DNA of 64,000 bases from Pseudomonadota bacterium. Lineage in GTDB: Bacteria; Pseudomonadota; Alphaproteobacteria; Rhizobiales; Rhizobiaceae. The translations under genes and the position numbers were made by a program. The DNA is taken from NCBI GenBank assembly GCA_023457435.1, contig JAEWLS010000038.1:160120-224119 (forward strand), given 5' to 3'. Shown here one piece after another: positions 37,435 to 47,815 of this stretch (within the stretch, counting starts at the first letter, position 1; each line of letters begins with the position of its first letter). The notes under the pieces are model-generated. The model was not told the origin of the DNA. It ran no database searches and worked only from the letters and a program-made list of their open reading frames with translations.

Positions 37435-38266
37435 TGCCGAACCTCCGGTTGCTCCAGACCTGGATCAGGTTGATGGCGAGGAGGATCAGGAACGAGACGC
37501 TGAGCATGACGGCGGCGATCGCCGCGGCGGCCGCATACTCGCGCTCCTCCAGCCGGAAGACGATCAAAAGCGGCAGGATCTCGGTCTTGCGCGGAATGTT
37601 GCCGGCGATGAAGATGACCGAGCCATACTCGCCGACGGCGCGGGCGAAGGCGAGCGAAAAGCCGGTGAGGATCGCCGGCACGAGCGGCGGCAGGATCACG
37701 CGCAGGATGGTCGTCGGCCGCGTCGCGCCCAAGGTGGCGGAAGCTTCTTCCGTCTCCCTGCTGAAATCCTCCAGCACCGGCTGGACGGTTCGCACCACGA
37801 AGGGAAGGCCGATGAAGACGAGCGCGATCCAGATACCCACCGGCGTGTAGGCGATGGTGATGCCATAGGGCGAGAAGAACTGCCCGAGCCACCCCTGCGG
37901 CACGTAAAGCGAGGTCAAGGCGATGCCGGCGACAGCCGTCGGCAGCGCGAAGGGGAGGTCGATGATGGCGTCGACGAGGCGGCGGGCGAAGAAGCGATAG
38001 CGCACGAGCACCCAGGCAATCAGCACGCCGACCACGACGTTGAACAGGGCCGCGGCAAGCGAGGCACCGAAGCTCAAGCGAAGGGCCGCGAGGAAACGCG
38101 GACCCGTGACGATGCGCACGAAGCTCGGCCAGTCGAGCTCGAAGGTCTTCACGAACAGGCCGACGATCGGGATGAGCACGATCAGCGACAGGTAGAAGAT
38201 CGTGAAGCCGAAGGTGAGCCCGAAGCCGGGGACGATGCTCGCTTGCCGAAATCTGAGACGCGCCAT
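37427..38266 (-). CDS. cysT: Sulfate ABC transporter permease CysT
   Basis: 279 residues with six membrane segments and the EAA loop ETEEASATLGATRPTTILRV. DLPFALPTAVAGIALTSLY is a family hallmark. Also called CysU. A stable hairpin separates it from the binding-protein gene upstream. Confidence 0.94.
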   Translation of the reverse strand: MARLRFRQASIVPGFGLTFGFTIFYLSLIVLIPIVGLFVKTFELDWPSFVRIVTGPRFLAALRLSFGASLAAALFNVVVGVLIAWVLVRYRFFARRLVDAIIDLPFALPTAVAGIALTSLYVPQGWLGQFFSPYGITIAYTPVGIWIALVFIGLPFVVRTVQPVLEDFSRETEEASATLGATRPTTILRVILPPLVPAILTGFSLAFARAVGEYGSVIFIAGNIPRKTEILPLLIVFRLEEREYAAAAAIAAVMLSVSFLILLAINLIQVWSNRRFGNG

Positions 38267-38293
38267 GGGCAGTTCCGGGGTTTCAAGGACATG

Positions 38294-38327
38294 GCAGGCC
38301 CGGGGAAGCGAACTTCCTCGGGCCTGC
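38294..38327. terminator. Hairpin in the sbp-cysT spacer
   Basis: A near-perfect 15-bp stem (GCAGGCCCGGGGAAG with CTTCCTCGGGCCTGC, one mismatch) lies between sbp and cysT. In ABC operons such structures usually stabilise or partly terminate the binding-protein mRNA, so it is made in excess over the permease. Confidence 0.65.
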
Positions 38328-38347
38328 GGTGGGGAAGGACTGGTCGA

Positions 38348-39367
38348 TCAGTCCTTGGAGTAGATCTGGTCGAAGATGCCGCCCTCGCCGAAGTGCTCCG
38401 GCTGCGCCTTGGCCCATCCGCCGAACACATCGTTCACGGTGACGAGCTTAACGTCGGGGAACGCTGCCAGATCGGCCTTGTCGACCTGGTCCGGGTAGAG
38501 CGGGCGGTAGAAGTTGCGGGCAAAGATCTTCTGCGACTCCGGCGTGTAGAGCTCGTTCAGGAAGGCCTCGGCGATCTCGCGGGTACCCTTGGCGTCGACG
38601 TTCTTGTCGACGACGGCGACCTTCACCTCGGCGAGGATCGACAGCGTCGGAACGACGATCTCGTATTCGCCCGCGCCGAATTCCTTCAGCGACAGCAGCG
38701 CCTCGTTCTCCCAGGCGAGAAGCACGTCGCCGACCTTGTTCTGGACGAAGGTGTTGGTCGAACCGCGCGCGCCGGTGTCGAGCACCGGGACGTGACGGTA
38801 GATTTCGGCGACGAAGTCTTTCGCCTTCTGCGCGTCTCCGCCGGAGCGTTCGAGCTCGTAGGCCCATGCGGCGAGGTAATTGTAGCGGGCGCCGCCCGAC
38901 GTCTTGGGATTCGGCGTGATGACCTCGACGCCGTCCTTCACGAGATCGCCCCAGTCCTTGATGCCCTTCGGGTTGCCGGCGCGAACCAGGAAGACGATGG
39001 TGGAGGTGTAGGGCGAGGATTGCGCCGGGAACTTCGCCTGCCAGCCGGGCGCGATCAGGCCCGCCTTCTCGATAGCAAGGATGTCGCCCTCAAGCGGGAA
39101 AGTGACGACGTCGGCGGGCAGCCCTTCGACGACGGCGCGAACCTGCGCGCCCGATCCGCCATGGCTGTTGCTGACGGTGACGGTGCGGCCGGTCTTGGCC
39201 TGCCACACCTTGTTGAAGTGTTCGGAATACTCGCGATATAGCTCGCGGGTGGGGTCGTAGGACACGTTGTTCAGCGTGTCCTGCGCGAAGGCAAAGCCGA
39301 GACCGCCGAACTGGACGGACGCGGCGAGGATGGCTGCCAGAAAGAGCGAACTTCGATGCAAGGTCAT
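38348..39367 (-). CDS. sbp: Periplasmic sulfate-binding protein
   Basis: 339 residues: signal peptide (cleavage near FAFAQ-D) and the Sbp/CysP fold with YDPTRELYREYSEHF, SHGGSGAQVRAV and GGARYNYLAAWAY, residues that line the sulfate pocket. First gene of the sulfate ABC operon; AAGGAGG precedes ATG 39367. Sulfate versus thiosulfate preference cannot be assigned from the sequence alone. Confidence 0.93.
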   Translation of the reverse strand: MTLHRSSLFLAAILAASVQFGGLGFAFAQDTLNNVSYDPTRELYREYSEHFNKVWQAKTGRTVTVSNSHGGSGAQVRAVVEGLPADVVTFPLEGDILAIEKAGLIAPGWQAKFPAQSSPYTSTIVFLVRAGNPKGIKDWGDLVKDGVEVITPNPKTSGGARYNYLAAWAYELERSGGDAQKAKDFVAEIYRHVPVLDTGARGSTNTFVQNKVGDVLLAWENEALLSLKEFGAGEYEIVVPTLSILAEVKVAVVDKNVDAKGTREIAEAFLNELYTPESQKIFARNFYRPLYPDQVDKADLAAFPDVKLVTVNDVFGGWAKAQPEHFGEGGIFDQIYSKD

Positions 39368-39522
39368 GTCTGCCTCCTTGTGAATGGCAGGATGAAGCTA
39401 GCCAATTCGCCGCCGCGGGTAGGGGCTGCAGCGACCAATTTCACGCCTCGCAGGCAACCAGCTTGGCGCAGATGCCGTGCGCCGCGGACTGAAATTCCTT
39501 TGCAGGCCGTTCATGGGCCAAC

Positions 39523-40410
39523 TCAGCCGATGCCGAGCAGGCTCTCGATCATGCGGCGGCGCTCGGCGGTGGCGGAGCGCGGCAAGGTCAGCCAATAGCC
39601 GCAATCCGACTGCGACAGCTCGGGACCGACCTTCACCAGCACGCCGCTTTCGAGATGGGCGTCGACGAGACCGAGCCAGCCGAGCGCCACGCCCTGCTCG
39701 GCCAGCGCCGCCTGGACGATGAAGCCGTAGGTGTTCAGGCCGAGGTCGCCCTCGCGCGGCTCGCGGGCGACGCCCTGGGCGGCGAGGAACGTGGTCCAGG
39801 TGAACCAGCGCGGCCGGCCGACGGTGTCGAGATGCAGGAGCGGCACGCCGGCGAGGCTCGCGGCATCGGGAAATGGGCCGTGCCGGGCAAGGAAGCCGGG
39901 CGTGCACACCGGAACGACCCGCTCGGGCATGACCAGCCGGGAGTCGTCGGCGAAATCGCGCCGCTCGCCGAACAGGACGGTGGCGTCGGCGGTCTCCTCC
40001 AACTGCTCGTCGAGGCCCTGGCTGGCGATGACGTGCACCTCGACCTGTGGATGTTCGCGCCGGAATGCGGCGACGCGCGGCATCAGCCAGAAGGCGGCGA
40101 AGCCGTAGTCGGTGAAGACGCGGATGACCGGCTTGCGCGAGCGGCGGGCAATGTCTGCGACGGCCTCGTCGAGGGCGGAAACACCGGCGTGGACGGCACG
40201 CTGCAGCCGCTCGCCGGCCTCCGACAGCGCGCTGCCGCGATGCATGCGGCGCAGCAGCGGCACGCCGAGCTGCTCCTCGATGCGGCGGATCTGGTAGCTC
40301 ACCGCCGGCTGCGACATGCCGAGTTCGGCGGCGGCGCCAGTGAGGCTGCCGAGACGGCCGACGGCCTCGAAGACGCGCAGCCAGCCGAGGTCGAGTTTGC
40401 GCTGTGCCAT
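39523..40410 (-). CDS. LysR-type regulator, GcvA-like, next to choX-betC
   Basis: 295 residues. N-terminal HTH (TGAAAELGMSQPAVSYQIRRIEEQLG, cited here only by its core SQPAVSYQIRR) and a LysR effector domain of the GcvA subgroup. It is divergent from choX with a 106-base spacer, the standard layout for a regulator of the choX-betC pair. The ligand could be choline, choline-O-sulfate or glycine betaine; this is inferred from position. Confidence 0.85.
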   Translation of the reverse strand: MAQRKLDLGWLRVFEAVGRLGSLTGAAAELGMSQPAVSYQIRRIEEQLGVPLLRRMHRGSALSEAGERLQRAVHAGVSALDEAVADIARRSRKPVIRVFTDYGFAAFWLMPRVAAFRREHPQVEVHVIASQGLDEQLEETADATVLFGERRDFADDSRLVMPERVVPVCTPGFLARHGPFPDAASLAGVPLLHLDTVGRPRWFTWTTFLAAQGVAREPREGDLGLNTYGFIVQAALAEQGVALGWLGLVDAHLESGVLVKVGPELSQSDCGYWLTLPRSATAERRRMIESLLGIG

Positions 40411-40516
40411 AAACAGCCTTTATGAGTGGCTTCGAAAAACTCAGGCTGCAATACAGCCACACATAAAGATTTCATGGAAGCCAGCTCCTTCGAGAAGAAC
40501 CACAAGGGGAACTGCC

Positions 40517-41455
40517 ATGAGACTTCGCAGCTTCGGCCTCGCCCTGGCCGCCACCGCCACAATCAGCACGGCGGCGCTCGCCGACGGCGCCTCTTGCAAG
40601 ACCATCCGCATGTCCGATCCGGGCTGGACCGACATCAGCTCGACCAATGCCATCGCCACCGAGGTGCTGAACGGTCTCGGCTACCAGACCAACATCGACA
40701 CGCTTTCGGTGCTGGTCGGATACCAGTCGCTGCAGAACAAGGACCTCGACGTGTTCCTCGGCAACTGGATGCCGGCGCAGCAGAAGTTCATCGACGACCT
40801 TAACGCGGCGAAGGCGGTCGAGGTGCTGACACAGAACCTGACCGGCGCGAAATTCACGCTCGCCGTGCCGTCGTCTGTCGCCGCCAAGGGCATCAAGGAC
40901 TTCGCCGACCTCGGCAAGAACGGCGAATCGTTCGGGATGAAGATCTACGGCATCGAGCCGGGCGCGCCGGCCAACGAGAACATGCGCAAGATGATCGCCT
41001 CCGGCGATTTCGGGCTGACCGGCTGGGAAGTCGTCGAATCGAGCGAGGCGGCGATGCTGTCCCAGGTGCAGCGCGCCGAGCGCGCCGGCGAGAACATCGT
41101 GTTCCTCGCATGGGCGCCGCATCCGATGAACGCCAAGTTCGACATCACCTACCTGTCGGGCGGCGACGCGTATTTCGGCCCGAACTTCGGCGGCGCCGAG
41201 GTCTACACGCTGGCGCGAACCGGCTGGTCGGCCGAGTGCCCGAACGCGGCGCAGCTGCTCAAGAACATGAAGTTCACCGTCGAGCTCGAGAACGAGATGA
41301 TGGGCAAGATCCTCGATGACGGCAAGACGCCGGCGGAAGCGGCGAAGGAGTGGCTGAAGGCCAATCCGGCGGCGATCGAGCCGTGGCTGCAGGGCGTCAA
41401 CACCATCGACGGCAAGCCCGGCCTCCCGGCCGTGAAGGCCGCGCTCGGTCTCTGA
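40517..41455 (+). CDS. choX: Choline ABC transporter substrate-binding protein
   Basis: 312 residues: signal peptide (cleavage near AALA-D) and an OpuAC-type binding protein with the conserved aromatic residues of the choline box in DPGWTDISSTNA, LGNWMPAQQ, MKIYGIEPG and FLAWAPHPMN. In Sinorhizobium, ChoX binds choline with high affinity for uptake by ChoW and ChoV. No choW or choV is in the window, so the rest of the transporter must lie elsewhere or this protein serves another permease. The choline-sulfatase gene follows after 49 bases. Confidence 0.9.
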   Translation: MRLRSFGLALAATATISTAALADGASCKTIRMSDPGWTDISSTNAIATEVLNGLGYQTNIDTLSVLVGYQSLQNKDLDVFLGNWMPAQQKFIDDLNAAKAVEVLTQNLTGAKFTLAVPSSVAAKGIKDFADLGKNGESFGMKIYGIEPGAPANENMRKMIASGDFGLTGWEVVESSEAAMLSQVQRAERAGENIVFLAWAPHPMNAKFDITYLSGGDAYFGPNFGGAEVYTLARTGWSAECPNAAQLLKNMKFTVELENEMMGKILDDGKTPAEAAKEWLKANPAAIEPWLQGVNTIDGKPGLPAVKAALGL

Positions 41456-41504
41456 GAAAGAACGGCGCGGGCGGCGATGGCCGCTGCCCGCGCCGCTCCT
41501 CCGC

Positions 41505-43025
41505 ATGCAGCGCCCGAACATCCTCGTCATCATGGTCGATCAGCTCAACGGGACGCTGTTCCCCGACGGGCCGGCAGACTTCTTGCACACGCCGCACCTG
41601 AAGGCCCTCGCGGCCCGCTCGGCGCGGTTTACGGCGAATTATACGGCGTCGCCGCTGTGTGCGCCGGCGCGCGCCTCGTTCATGTCCGGCCAGCTGCCAT
41701 CGCGAACGCGGGTCTACGACAACGCGGCCGAATTCGCCTCGGACATCCCGACCTTCGCGCATCATCTGAGGGCCGCGGGCTATCGCACGTGCCTGTCGGG
41801 CAAGATGCACTTCGTCGGCCCCGACCAGCTGCACGGGTTCGAGGAGCGCCTGACAACGGACATCTACCCGGCCGATTTCGGCTGGACGCCGGACTATCGC
41901 AAGCCCGGCGAGCGCATCGACTGGTGGTACCACAACCTCGGATCGGTGACCGGGGCAGGGACCGCGGAGACGTCGAACCAGCTCGAGTACGACGACGAGG
42001 TGGCGTTCCTCGCGTCGCAGAAGCTCTACGAGTATGCGCGCGACAGCGACGACGAGGCGCGGCGGCCGTGGTGCATGACGGTGTCGTTCTCGCACCCGCA
42101 CGATCCGTTCGTGGCGCGGCGGAAGCATTGGGACCTCTACGACGACTGCGCGATGCTGGAGCCGACGGTCGGCCACATCGACCATGCGGACCAGGACCCG
42201 CACGCGCAGCGTCTCTACGACGCCTGCGACTACAAGAGCTTCGAGATCACGCCGGAGCACATCCGCAATTCGCGGCGGGGCTACTTCGCCAGCATCTCCT
42301 ACATCGACGACCGGGTGGGCGAGCTGGTGGACCAGCTCGAGCGCACGCGCATGCTGGACGACACGGTGATCCTCTTCTGCTCGGACCACGGCGAGATGCT
42401 CGGCGAGCGCGGCCTGTGGTTCAAGATGTGCTTCTACGAGGGCTCGGCGCGCGTGCCGCTGACGATCGCGGGACCGGGCGTGAAGCCGGGGCGGGTGGAC
42501 GAGCCCAGTTCCAACCTCGACGTGCTGCCGACGCTGTGCGACCTCGCCGGCATCGACATGTCAGGCATCATGCCGTGGACCGACGGGCGGTCGCTGCTGC
42601 CACTCATCGCGGGCAAAGCCGACAAGCGGCCGGTCTACGTCGAGTACGCCGCCGAGGGGACCGTCGCGCCGATGGTGGCGATCCGCGAGGGTACCAGGAA
42701 GTTCGTGCATTGCGAGGTCGACCCGCCGCAGCTCTTCGACCTCGCGGCCGACCCGCTCGAACTCGATAACCTCGCCACCGATCCCGCGCATGCGGACGAG
42801 GTCGCCGCGTTCACGGCGAAGGTGCGGGCGCGGTGGGACATGGCGGCGTTCGACGCGGCGGTGCGCGAAAGCCAGGCGCGGCGCTGGGTGGTGTATCCGG
42901 CTCTGCGCAACGGCGCCTATTTCCCGTGGGACTTCCAGCCGCTGCAGAAGGCCTCCGAGCGCTACATGCGCAACCACATGGACCTCAACATCCTGGAATC
43001 GCAGAAGCGCTTCCCGCGCGGTTAA
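41505..43025 (+). CDS. betC: Choline-sulfatase
   Basis: 506 residues. It hydrolyses choline-O-sulfate to choline and sulfate in the cytoplasm. The sulfatase signature has Cys52 and Arg56 in PLCAPARASF; Cys52 would be converted to formylglycine. Metal-binding MVDQLNG (about 11) and SDHGEMLGERG (near 293), and the C-terminal extension WVVYPALRNGAYFPWDFQP, are typical of BetC. It lies directly after choX. The sulfate released, together with the sulfate ABC operon next door, makes this a sulfur- and osmolyte-scavenging neighbourhood. Confidence 0.93.
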   Translation: MQRPNILVIMVDQLNGTLFPDGPADFLHTPHLKALAARSARFTANYTASPLCAPARASFMSGQLPSRTRVYDNAAEFASDIPTFAHHLRAAGYRTCLSGKMHFVGPDQLHGFEERLTTDIYPADFGWTPDYRKPGERIDWWYHNLGSVTGAGTAETSNQLEYDDEVAFLASQKLYEYARDSDDEARRPWCMTVSFSHPHDPFVARRKHWDLYDDCAMLEPTVGHIDHADQDPHAQRLYDACDYKSFEITPEHIRNSRRGYFASISYIDDRVGELVDQLERTRMLDDTVILFCSDHGEMLGERGLWFKMCFYEGSARVPLTIAGPGVKPGRVDEPSSNLDVLPTLCDLAGIDMSGIMPWTDGRSLLPLIAGKADKRPVYVEYAAEGTVAPMVAIREGTRKFVHCEVDPPQLFDLAADPLELDNLATDPAHADEVAAFTAKVRARWDMAAFDAAVRESQARRWVVYPALRNGAYFPWDFQPLQKASERYMRNHMDLNILESQKRFPRG

Positions 43026-43027
43026 AC

Positions 43028-43687
43028 CTACGCCAAGGGCCAGGTTCGGCGGCGTTCGAGCTCGGCCTTCGATGGTTCGCCGGTCGGAAACGAGCCGGTC
43101 TCGACCTTGCCGTGCTTCTCGTAGCGCGCCACGACGATGCCGGACGACGTGATCCTGGACGACGCGACCTTGAAGGCGCGGGGCGTCGACGTCTCGTCGA
43201 AGAAGCGGACACCCTTGCCGAGCACGATCGGGAAGGTCATCAGCATCAGCTCGTCAACGAGGTCTGCCGCGAGCAGCTGGTGCACGAGCCCGGCCGAGCC
43301 TTGCGTCAGCAGCATCGCGCCGTCCCCGCGCTTGAGCTCCGCCAACCGCGCAGTCGGATCCTCGCCGAGCCACTCGGAATTGTTCCAGCTCAACGTGTCG
43401 GGATGGTGGGTGGCGACGTATTTGCGGGTGCGGTTGAACTCGGCGCCGGGCTCGATGTTGCCGTTGTAGGGCCAGTATGCGTTGAAGATGTCGTAGGTCC
43501 GCTTGCCGAGCAGCAGATCGTAGGGCTGTGCGAACAGCTCGTTCAGCGATTCGCCGAACTCGTTGTCCGAGTAAGTGAAAACCCACCCGCCATAGTCGAA
43601 GCCGCCCCGCCGGTCCTCGTCGGGTCCGCCCGGTGCCTGCATGATCCCGTCGAGGCTCATGAACACGGCTGCAACGATCTTGCGCAT
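43028..43687 (-). CDS. Dihydrofolate reductase family protein (RibD C-terminal-like)
   Basis: 219 residues with the RibD_C/DHFR-like fold: IVAAVFMSLDGIMQAPGG at the N-terminus, LLLGKRTYDIF, and MTFPIVLGKGVRFFD near the end. These YyaP/YwjB-like proteins probably use NAD(P)H, but their substrates are largely unknown, and folate reduction should not be assumed. It is convergent with betC (2-base gap) and apparently unrelated to it. Confidence 0.82.
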   Translation of the reverse strand: MRKIVAAVFMSLDGIMQAPGGPDEDRRGGFDYGGWVFTYSDNEFGESLNELFAQPYDLLLGKRTYDIFNAYWPYNGNIEPGAEFNRTRKYVATHHPDTLSWNNSEWLGEDPTARLAELKRGDGAMLLTQGSAGLVHQLLAADLVDELMLMTFPIVLGKGVRFFDETSTPRAFKVASSRITSSGIVVARYEKHGKVETGSFPTGEPSKAELERRRTWPLA

Positions 43688-43756
43688 GACGATCTCCCTT
43701 GACGCGTGTCTCCCGAGGACGCGCGCGGCGAGTGCGATCCTACAGGCAGTCCGAGT

Positions 43757-46700
43757 TCAGCGTAACGTCGCCAGCAGCGTTTGAGCCTCGGCGAGGTTCG
43801 TTTCGGACAGCGTCACCAGATCCGACAGCGCGGCGGCCTTGAAACCGGCGAGCGCGCTGGTGCAGGCGGAGATCGCCTCCTCGGCCATCGCGCGATCGCG
43901 CTTCATCGCGCCAAGCTCGGTCAGCGCGTCGCACAGGCTGTCCTCGGTATAGGACACGGCAGGGACGGCGCCGATCCGCCGCTGGACTGCGATCGCTTCG
44001 CGCAGCACGGACACCGACCGCTCATAACGCGCCACGCTGGCCTCGGCGCGGCCGGCAAGCATGAGCGCGTAGCCCATCTCGTTCTGGTTGTTCGCCCACT
44101 CCGCCGGGTTTCTATCGCGGCCCCAGAAGTCCGACAGTTCGCCGAACGCCTCGACCACGGCATCGTAGCCTTGCGGCGTCGGCTCGCGGCCGGCGATCTG
44201 CAGGAGCACCTGCGCCAGGCTCGTCTGCGTCTTCAGCCAGCGATCCGGCTCGACGTTCGCCGGCCGCATGCGCAGCACCTCGCGGAACGCGGCCGCCGCC
44301 TCGACGAGCTTTGCCGTGCCCTGCGCGTTGAATCCTTCGTTCCACAGCGCGTTGGCGAGGTTGGCGGTGAGTCGCACGCGATCTTCCGTATCGCCTTCGG
44401 CAGCCACCAGATCGATAGCCTCGCGGAACCCGGCGGCGGACGCTGACAGCAGCTCCGTCTGACCCGTCCGGGCGCCGACCGTAAGCAGCGCGCTGGCATA
44501 GCCCGTAAGCATGGTTGCGCGCGGGCGACTGCGGCCGAGCGCACCGTAGATCTCGGCCGCCTTGGCATAGGCATCGATGGACGCCTGCCAGCTTTCGTCG
44601 ACGCCCGTGCCGGCGAGGCTGTAATGCGCCAGGCCGAAATCGCCGAGCATCTGTGCACGATCGGCCGTCTCGCCCGGGGTGCCGGCGAGCGCGACCTCGA
44701 GCGCGGCGATGGCCTTGCGCAGATCGGCCGGATCGTTGGCAAGGATGCCGCGGGCGGAGAGCACGTAGCCGTAGCCCCAATGCAGCGCCGCCCACTGCTC
44801 GCTCGAGGCATCGGAGACGGCGATGGCGCCCTCGTAGGCTGCAATGGATTCATCGCGCAGAGACGTCTCGCCGGTGAGCTTCGCAAGGCTCGAGAGCGCG
44901 TGACCCAGCCGGTACTGCGTACGGCCCCAGCGCCTCGGGTCGATGGCGCGCGTGCGGATGGGGCCGATTCGCGGAAGGCGGCGATGGCCTCGCGGTAGCG
45001 CCCGACGTCGTCGTCGAGTTCGGCCCAATGGGCGAGCGCGATGCCGCGTACGTAGTGACTCTCGCCATAATCCATCGGCGACGTCTCGGGCCGGAGCACG
45101 GCGAGAGCCGCGTCGGATGCGGCGACCGATTTGCCGAACGGCAAGTCGCCGGGTTCGATGACGCCGATGTCATCCCCGATGGCTGCAAGGTTCTACTGCA
45201 CCGAGACGTAGTCGAGCGGCGTCTTGTCGACAGGGTATTCCTGCAGCGCCAGTTCGAGTGCCGCGACGGCGTCTTGCATCGTCGCCACATCCTTGCGGGC
45301 GTTGCCGAGCCGGTAGAGGGCATTGCCGAGCGTAAATTGCGCCGTGGCCCAGTTGGTCGGCGCCTTGTCTCGCGACCAGACCGTAACCGCGGCTTCCGCC
45401 GCCTTTCGGCCCTCCTCGTACGCAGGTTCGCCGTCGCGCATCTCGCCGAGGCTGAGCCAGGTGGCGCTGAGATTGTTGTGGATCGTCGCCCACTGCGCCG
45501 GCGCGCGGTCGACGGTGAATTCCTCCAACGCACTGCGATAGGCAGCGATGGCATCCTCGACCAATTTCGGATCTCCGGCCAGCGGCCCGAGACGGCTCAG
45601 CGTCGCGCCGATGTTGACCTGGCTGGTCGCCCAGTTGATCGGCCGCGTGGCGCGGTCGTAGACCGTCAAGGCGGCGCGATGCGCGGCGATCGCCTGCTCG
45701 AGTACGGCGGTGTCGCGCGTTCGCTCGCCGAGACTGGCGAGGACCGTGCCGAGATTGTTCTGACTGACCGCCCATTCGAGCGGCTTCGCCATTGAAGCCT
45801 GAACTTCCAGCGCCGCCCGGAAGGTGTCGGCCGAGCGCATCAGCAGCGCATTGTCGGCCTCGCGCAGGCCGAGCCGCCATTGCACCGTGCCGAGATTGCC
45901 GAGGGTCGAGGCCCAATCGTCGGGTGCCGCCTCGCGGGTATAGACGGTTAGAGCGGCCTCGAAGGCAGCGGCGGCGCGGTCCAGGCTGTCGCGGCCGGCC
46001 TCGCGCTCGCCGAGCGTCGACAGGGTCGTGCCCATGTTGTTCTGCGCGGCGGCCCAGCGCTCTTGGTCGGCGGCCTTTTCGATCATCCGCAGGGCGGCCT
46101 CGTAGCGCGCCACGGAGGCGACCAGCGCGGTGTTGTCGCCGGAGTTCTCTCCCAGCGCGCCGAGCGCGCCGGCCTCGGCATCCGCGTAGATCACCGCCTG
46201 CGCGGTGTCCCAGCGCTCGACCTGCTCGAAGGCCCTGGCATAATCCGCCGCCGCCTCGCGGAAGCGGAAAGACAACTCGAGCGCGCGCGCCGAGTCGGCG
46301 AACACTTTTGCGAACTCCTTGCGGCGTGCAGCTATATCGGCCTCGGCCCAGTCGACCGTGGCGGATAGCTGCTCGACGCGTCGCTTCGCTTCCTCGTGGA
46401 GCTTCACCGCAGTGGCCAGTGCGCCTTCGGCGATCGCCGTGTCGGCGAGGGCGGAGAGGCGAAGAATCTCAGCGTCCGTGCTCCTCAGCGCGGCACGCTC
46501 GGAGAGGATATCCTTCAACCGGACGGCCTGCTGGTCGAGCAGCTTCTCCAGTTCGGCGGGATCCTCCGGGATGTCGGTACCGAGCGCCTTGAGCATGGCG
46601 TAGAGCGCATCCATCGGCACGCCGCCGGCCGCCTGCGCGGCGCGCTCGATCTGGCGCCGCTGCGGGTCGGGGAGCGCGGCGATGGTGAGCAGCAGCGAGC

Positions 46701-47604
46701 GGCGCTCGCGCAGGATGTCGCCTTCCGCGCCTTCGGGCTGGTCGACAGGCTCGCCGAAATAGAGCAGGCGGCGCAGGCTCTCGTTGATCCACGGCCGCTG
46801 CCGGCCGCCGGTCTTCAGATAGACCTCCTCGCCGACCATCCGCATGACCTGGCCGAATTCCTCGCCGCCGAGCGCAGACAGGTGCTTGAGCAGCGAGGCG
46901 GCGTAGGGACTGTTCTCGCCTTTGGCGCCGTCGAGCGCGACCTTGCCGGGCTCGGCGGCAAAGCCGAGGACGATTCCGAGGCTGGCGTCGGAAGCAGCGG
47001 TGACGGGCTGCAGCGCAGTCGCCCCCCGGCTGTCGCCGACAGCAAGGCCGCCGGCGGCGATGGGTACGGGCGCGGCTGCCGCGTAAAGCTTGAGCGTCGC
47101 ACCGGGCGGAAACGGATTGTCGCGGCAGGCATCCATAAGGACGATGGTAACGCCGACTTCGCGGCGAAGATCGGCGACGATCTCCGACAGCGGCACGAGC
47201 TTCGTGCCGGCGGCGTCGAGGGCGGCGACGTCGGCATCGACCGGGACCAGGAAGTTCTCGCCGCCGGCCTCGATGCCATGGCCTGCATAGTAGATCACCG
47301 CCACGTCGGCGCCGGCGGCGTCCTCGACGAAATCCTCAAGGTCGCGTGCAAGGCGGCGGGCGTCTCGATCCGACGACAGCTCGGTCTCGAAGCCGAGGTC
47401 GGCGAGCAGGTCCTCGATGGCGCGCGCATCCTGCTCGGGGTTGGCGAGCGGCGCCAGGTGCTCGTAGTCGCCGTTGCCGATGACGAGGGCGACGCCGCGC
47501 AGGGTCTCGGCCGCGGAGGTCAGCGCGGTCGAGGCAAGGAGAAGCCCCGCAGCGAAGACGAGCCCGCGCCCGAAGCCTGAAATCCGCGAAAGCGCGAGCC
47601 GCAT
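43757..47604 (-). pseudogene. Caspase-like (peptidase C14) TPR protein, interrupted by a stop and a frameshift
   Basis: Read from ATG 47604. Signal peptide (AALTSAA-E region), then a caspase-fold domain with the His-Cys dyad: His109 in VIYYAGHGIE and Cys160 in LMDACRDNPF. Next come a coiled linker (about 270-430) and a long TPR array. The frame meets an in-frame TAG at 45193-45195 exactly where other repeats read QNNL. The TPRs continue in that frame to about 44,960-44,985, then continue in another frame to 43757. The joined product would be about 1,280 residues. Either a recent pseudogene or two sequence errors; the caspase domain itself is intact. Metacaspase-like TPR proteins are usually periplasmic or regulatory; the role is unknown. 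Confidence 0.8.
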
Positions 47605-47815
47605 GGACACAACTTTCCCCAGGTTCCGCATTGAGAACAGGCGGATTATGGCGCGGTCAAGATCGCCGTGCCCGCCGGAAGGAACCGGACGGGCGACGGC
47701 ACGTTGCTGGCGAATCCCTGTACGGAGCGGGGTCATCAGAAAAGTCTGTGACTCGCACCCGCCGGTGGGTTAGGTCTCAACCACGGCGCCGGACGCCGCA
47801 AATGCGAGGATTGCC

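Noticed and set aside
37367..39241. 624-residue frame on the plus strand
   Set aside because: Antisense to the sulfate ABC operon; Glu/Arg/Asp-rich, no domain, no ribosome binding site.
39368..39522. Riboswitch (e.g. SAM-II) before the sulfate-binding protein gene
   Set aside because: No recognisable aptamer core in the spacer on either strand.
43757..47604. Two separate genes (caspase protein and TPR protein)
   Set aside because: The TPR sequence continues in frame directly through the TAG and then through a frameshift, so a single interrupted gene fits better.
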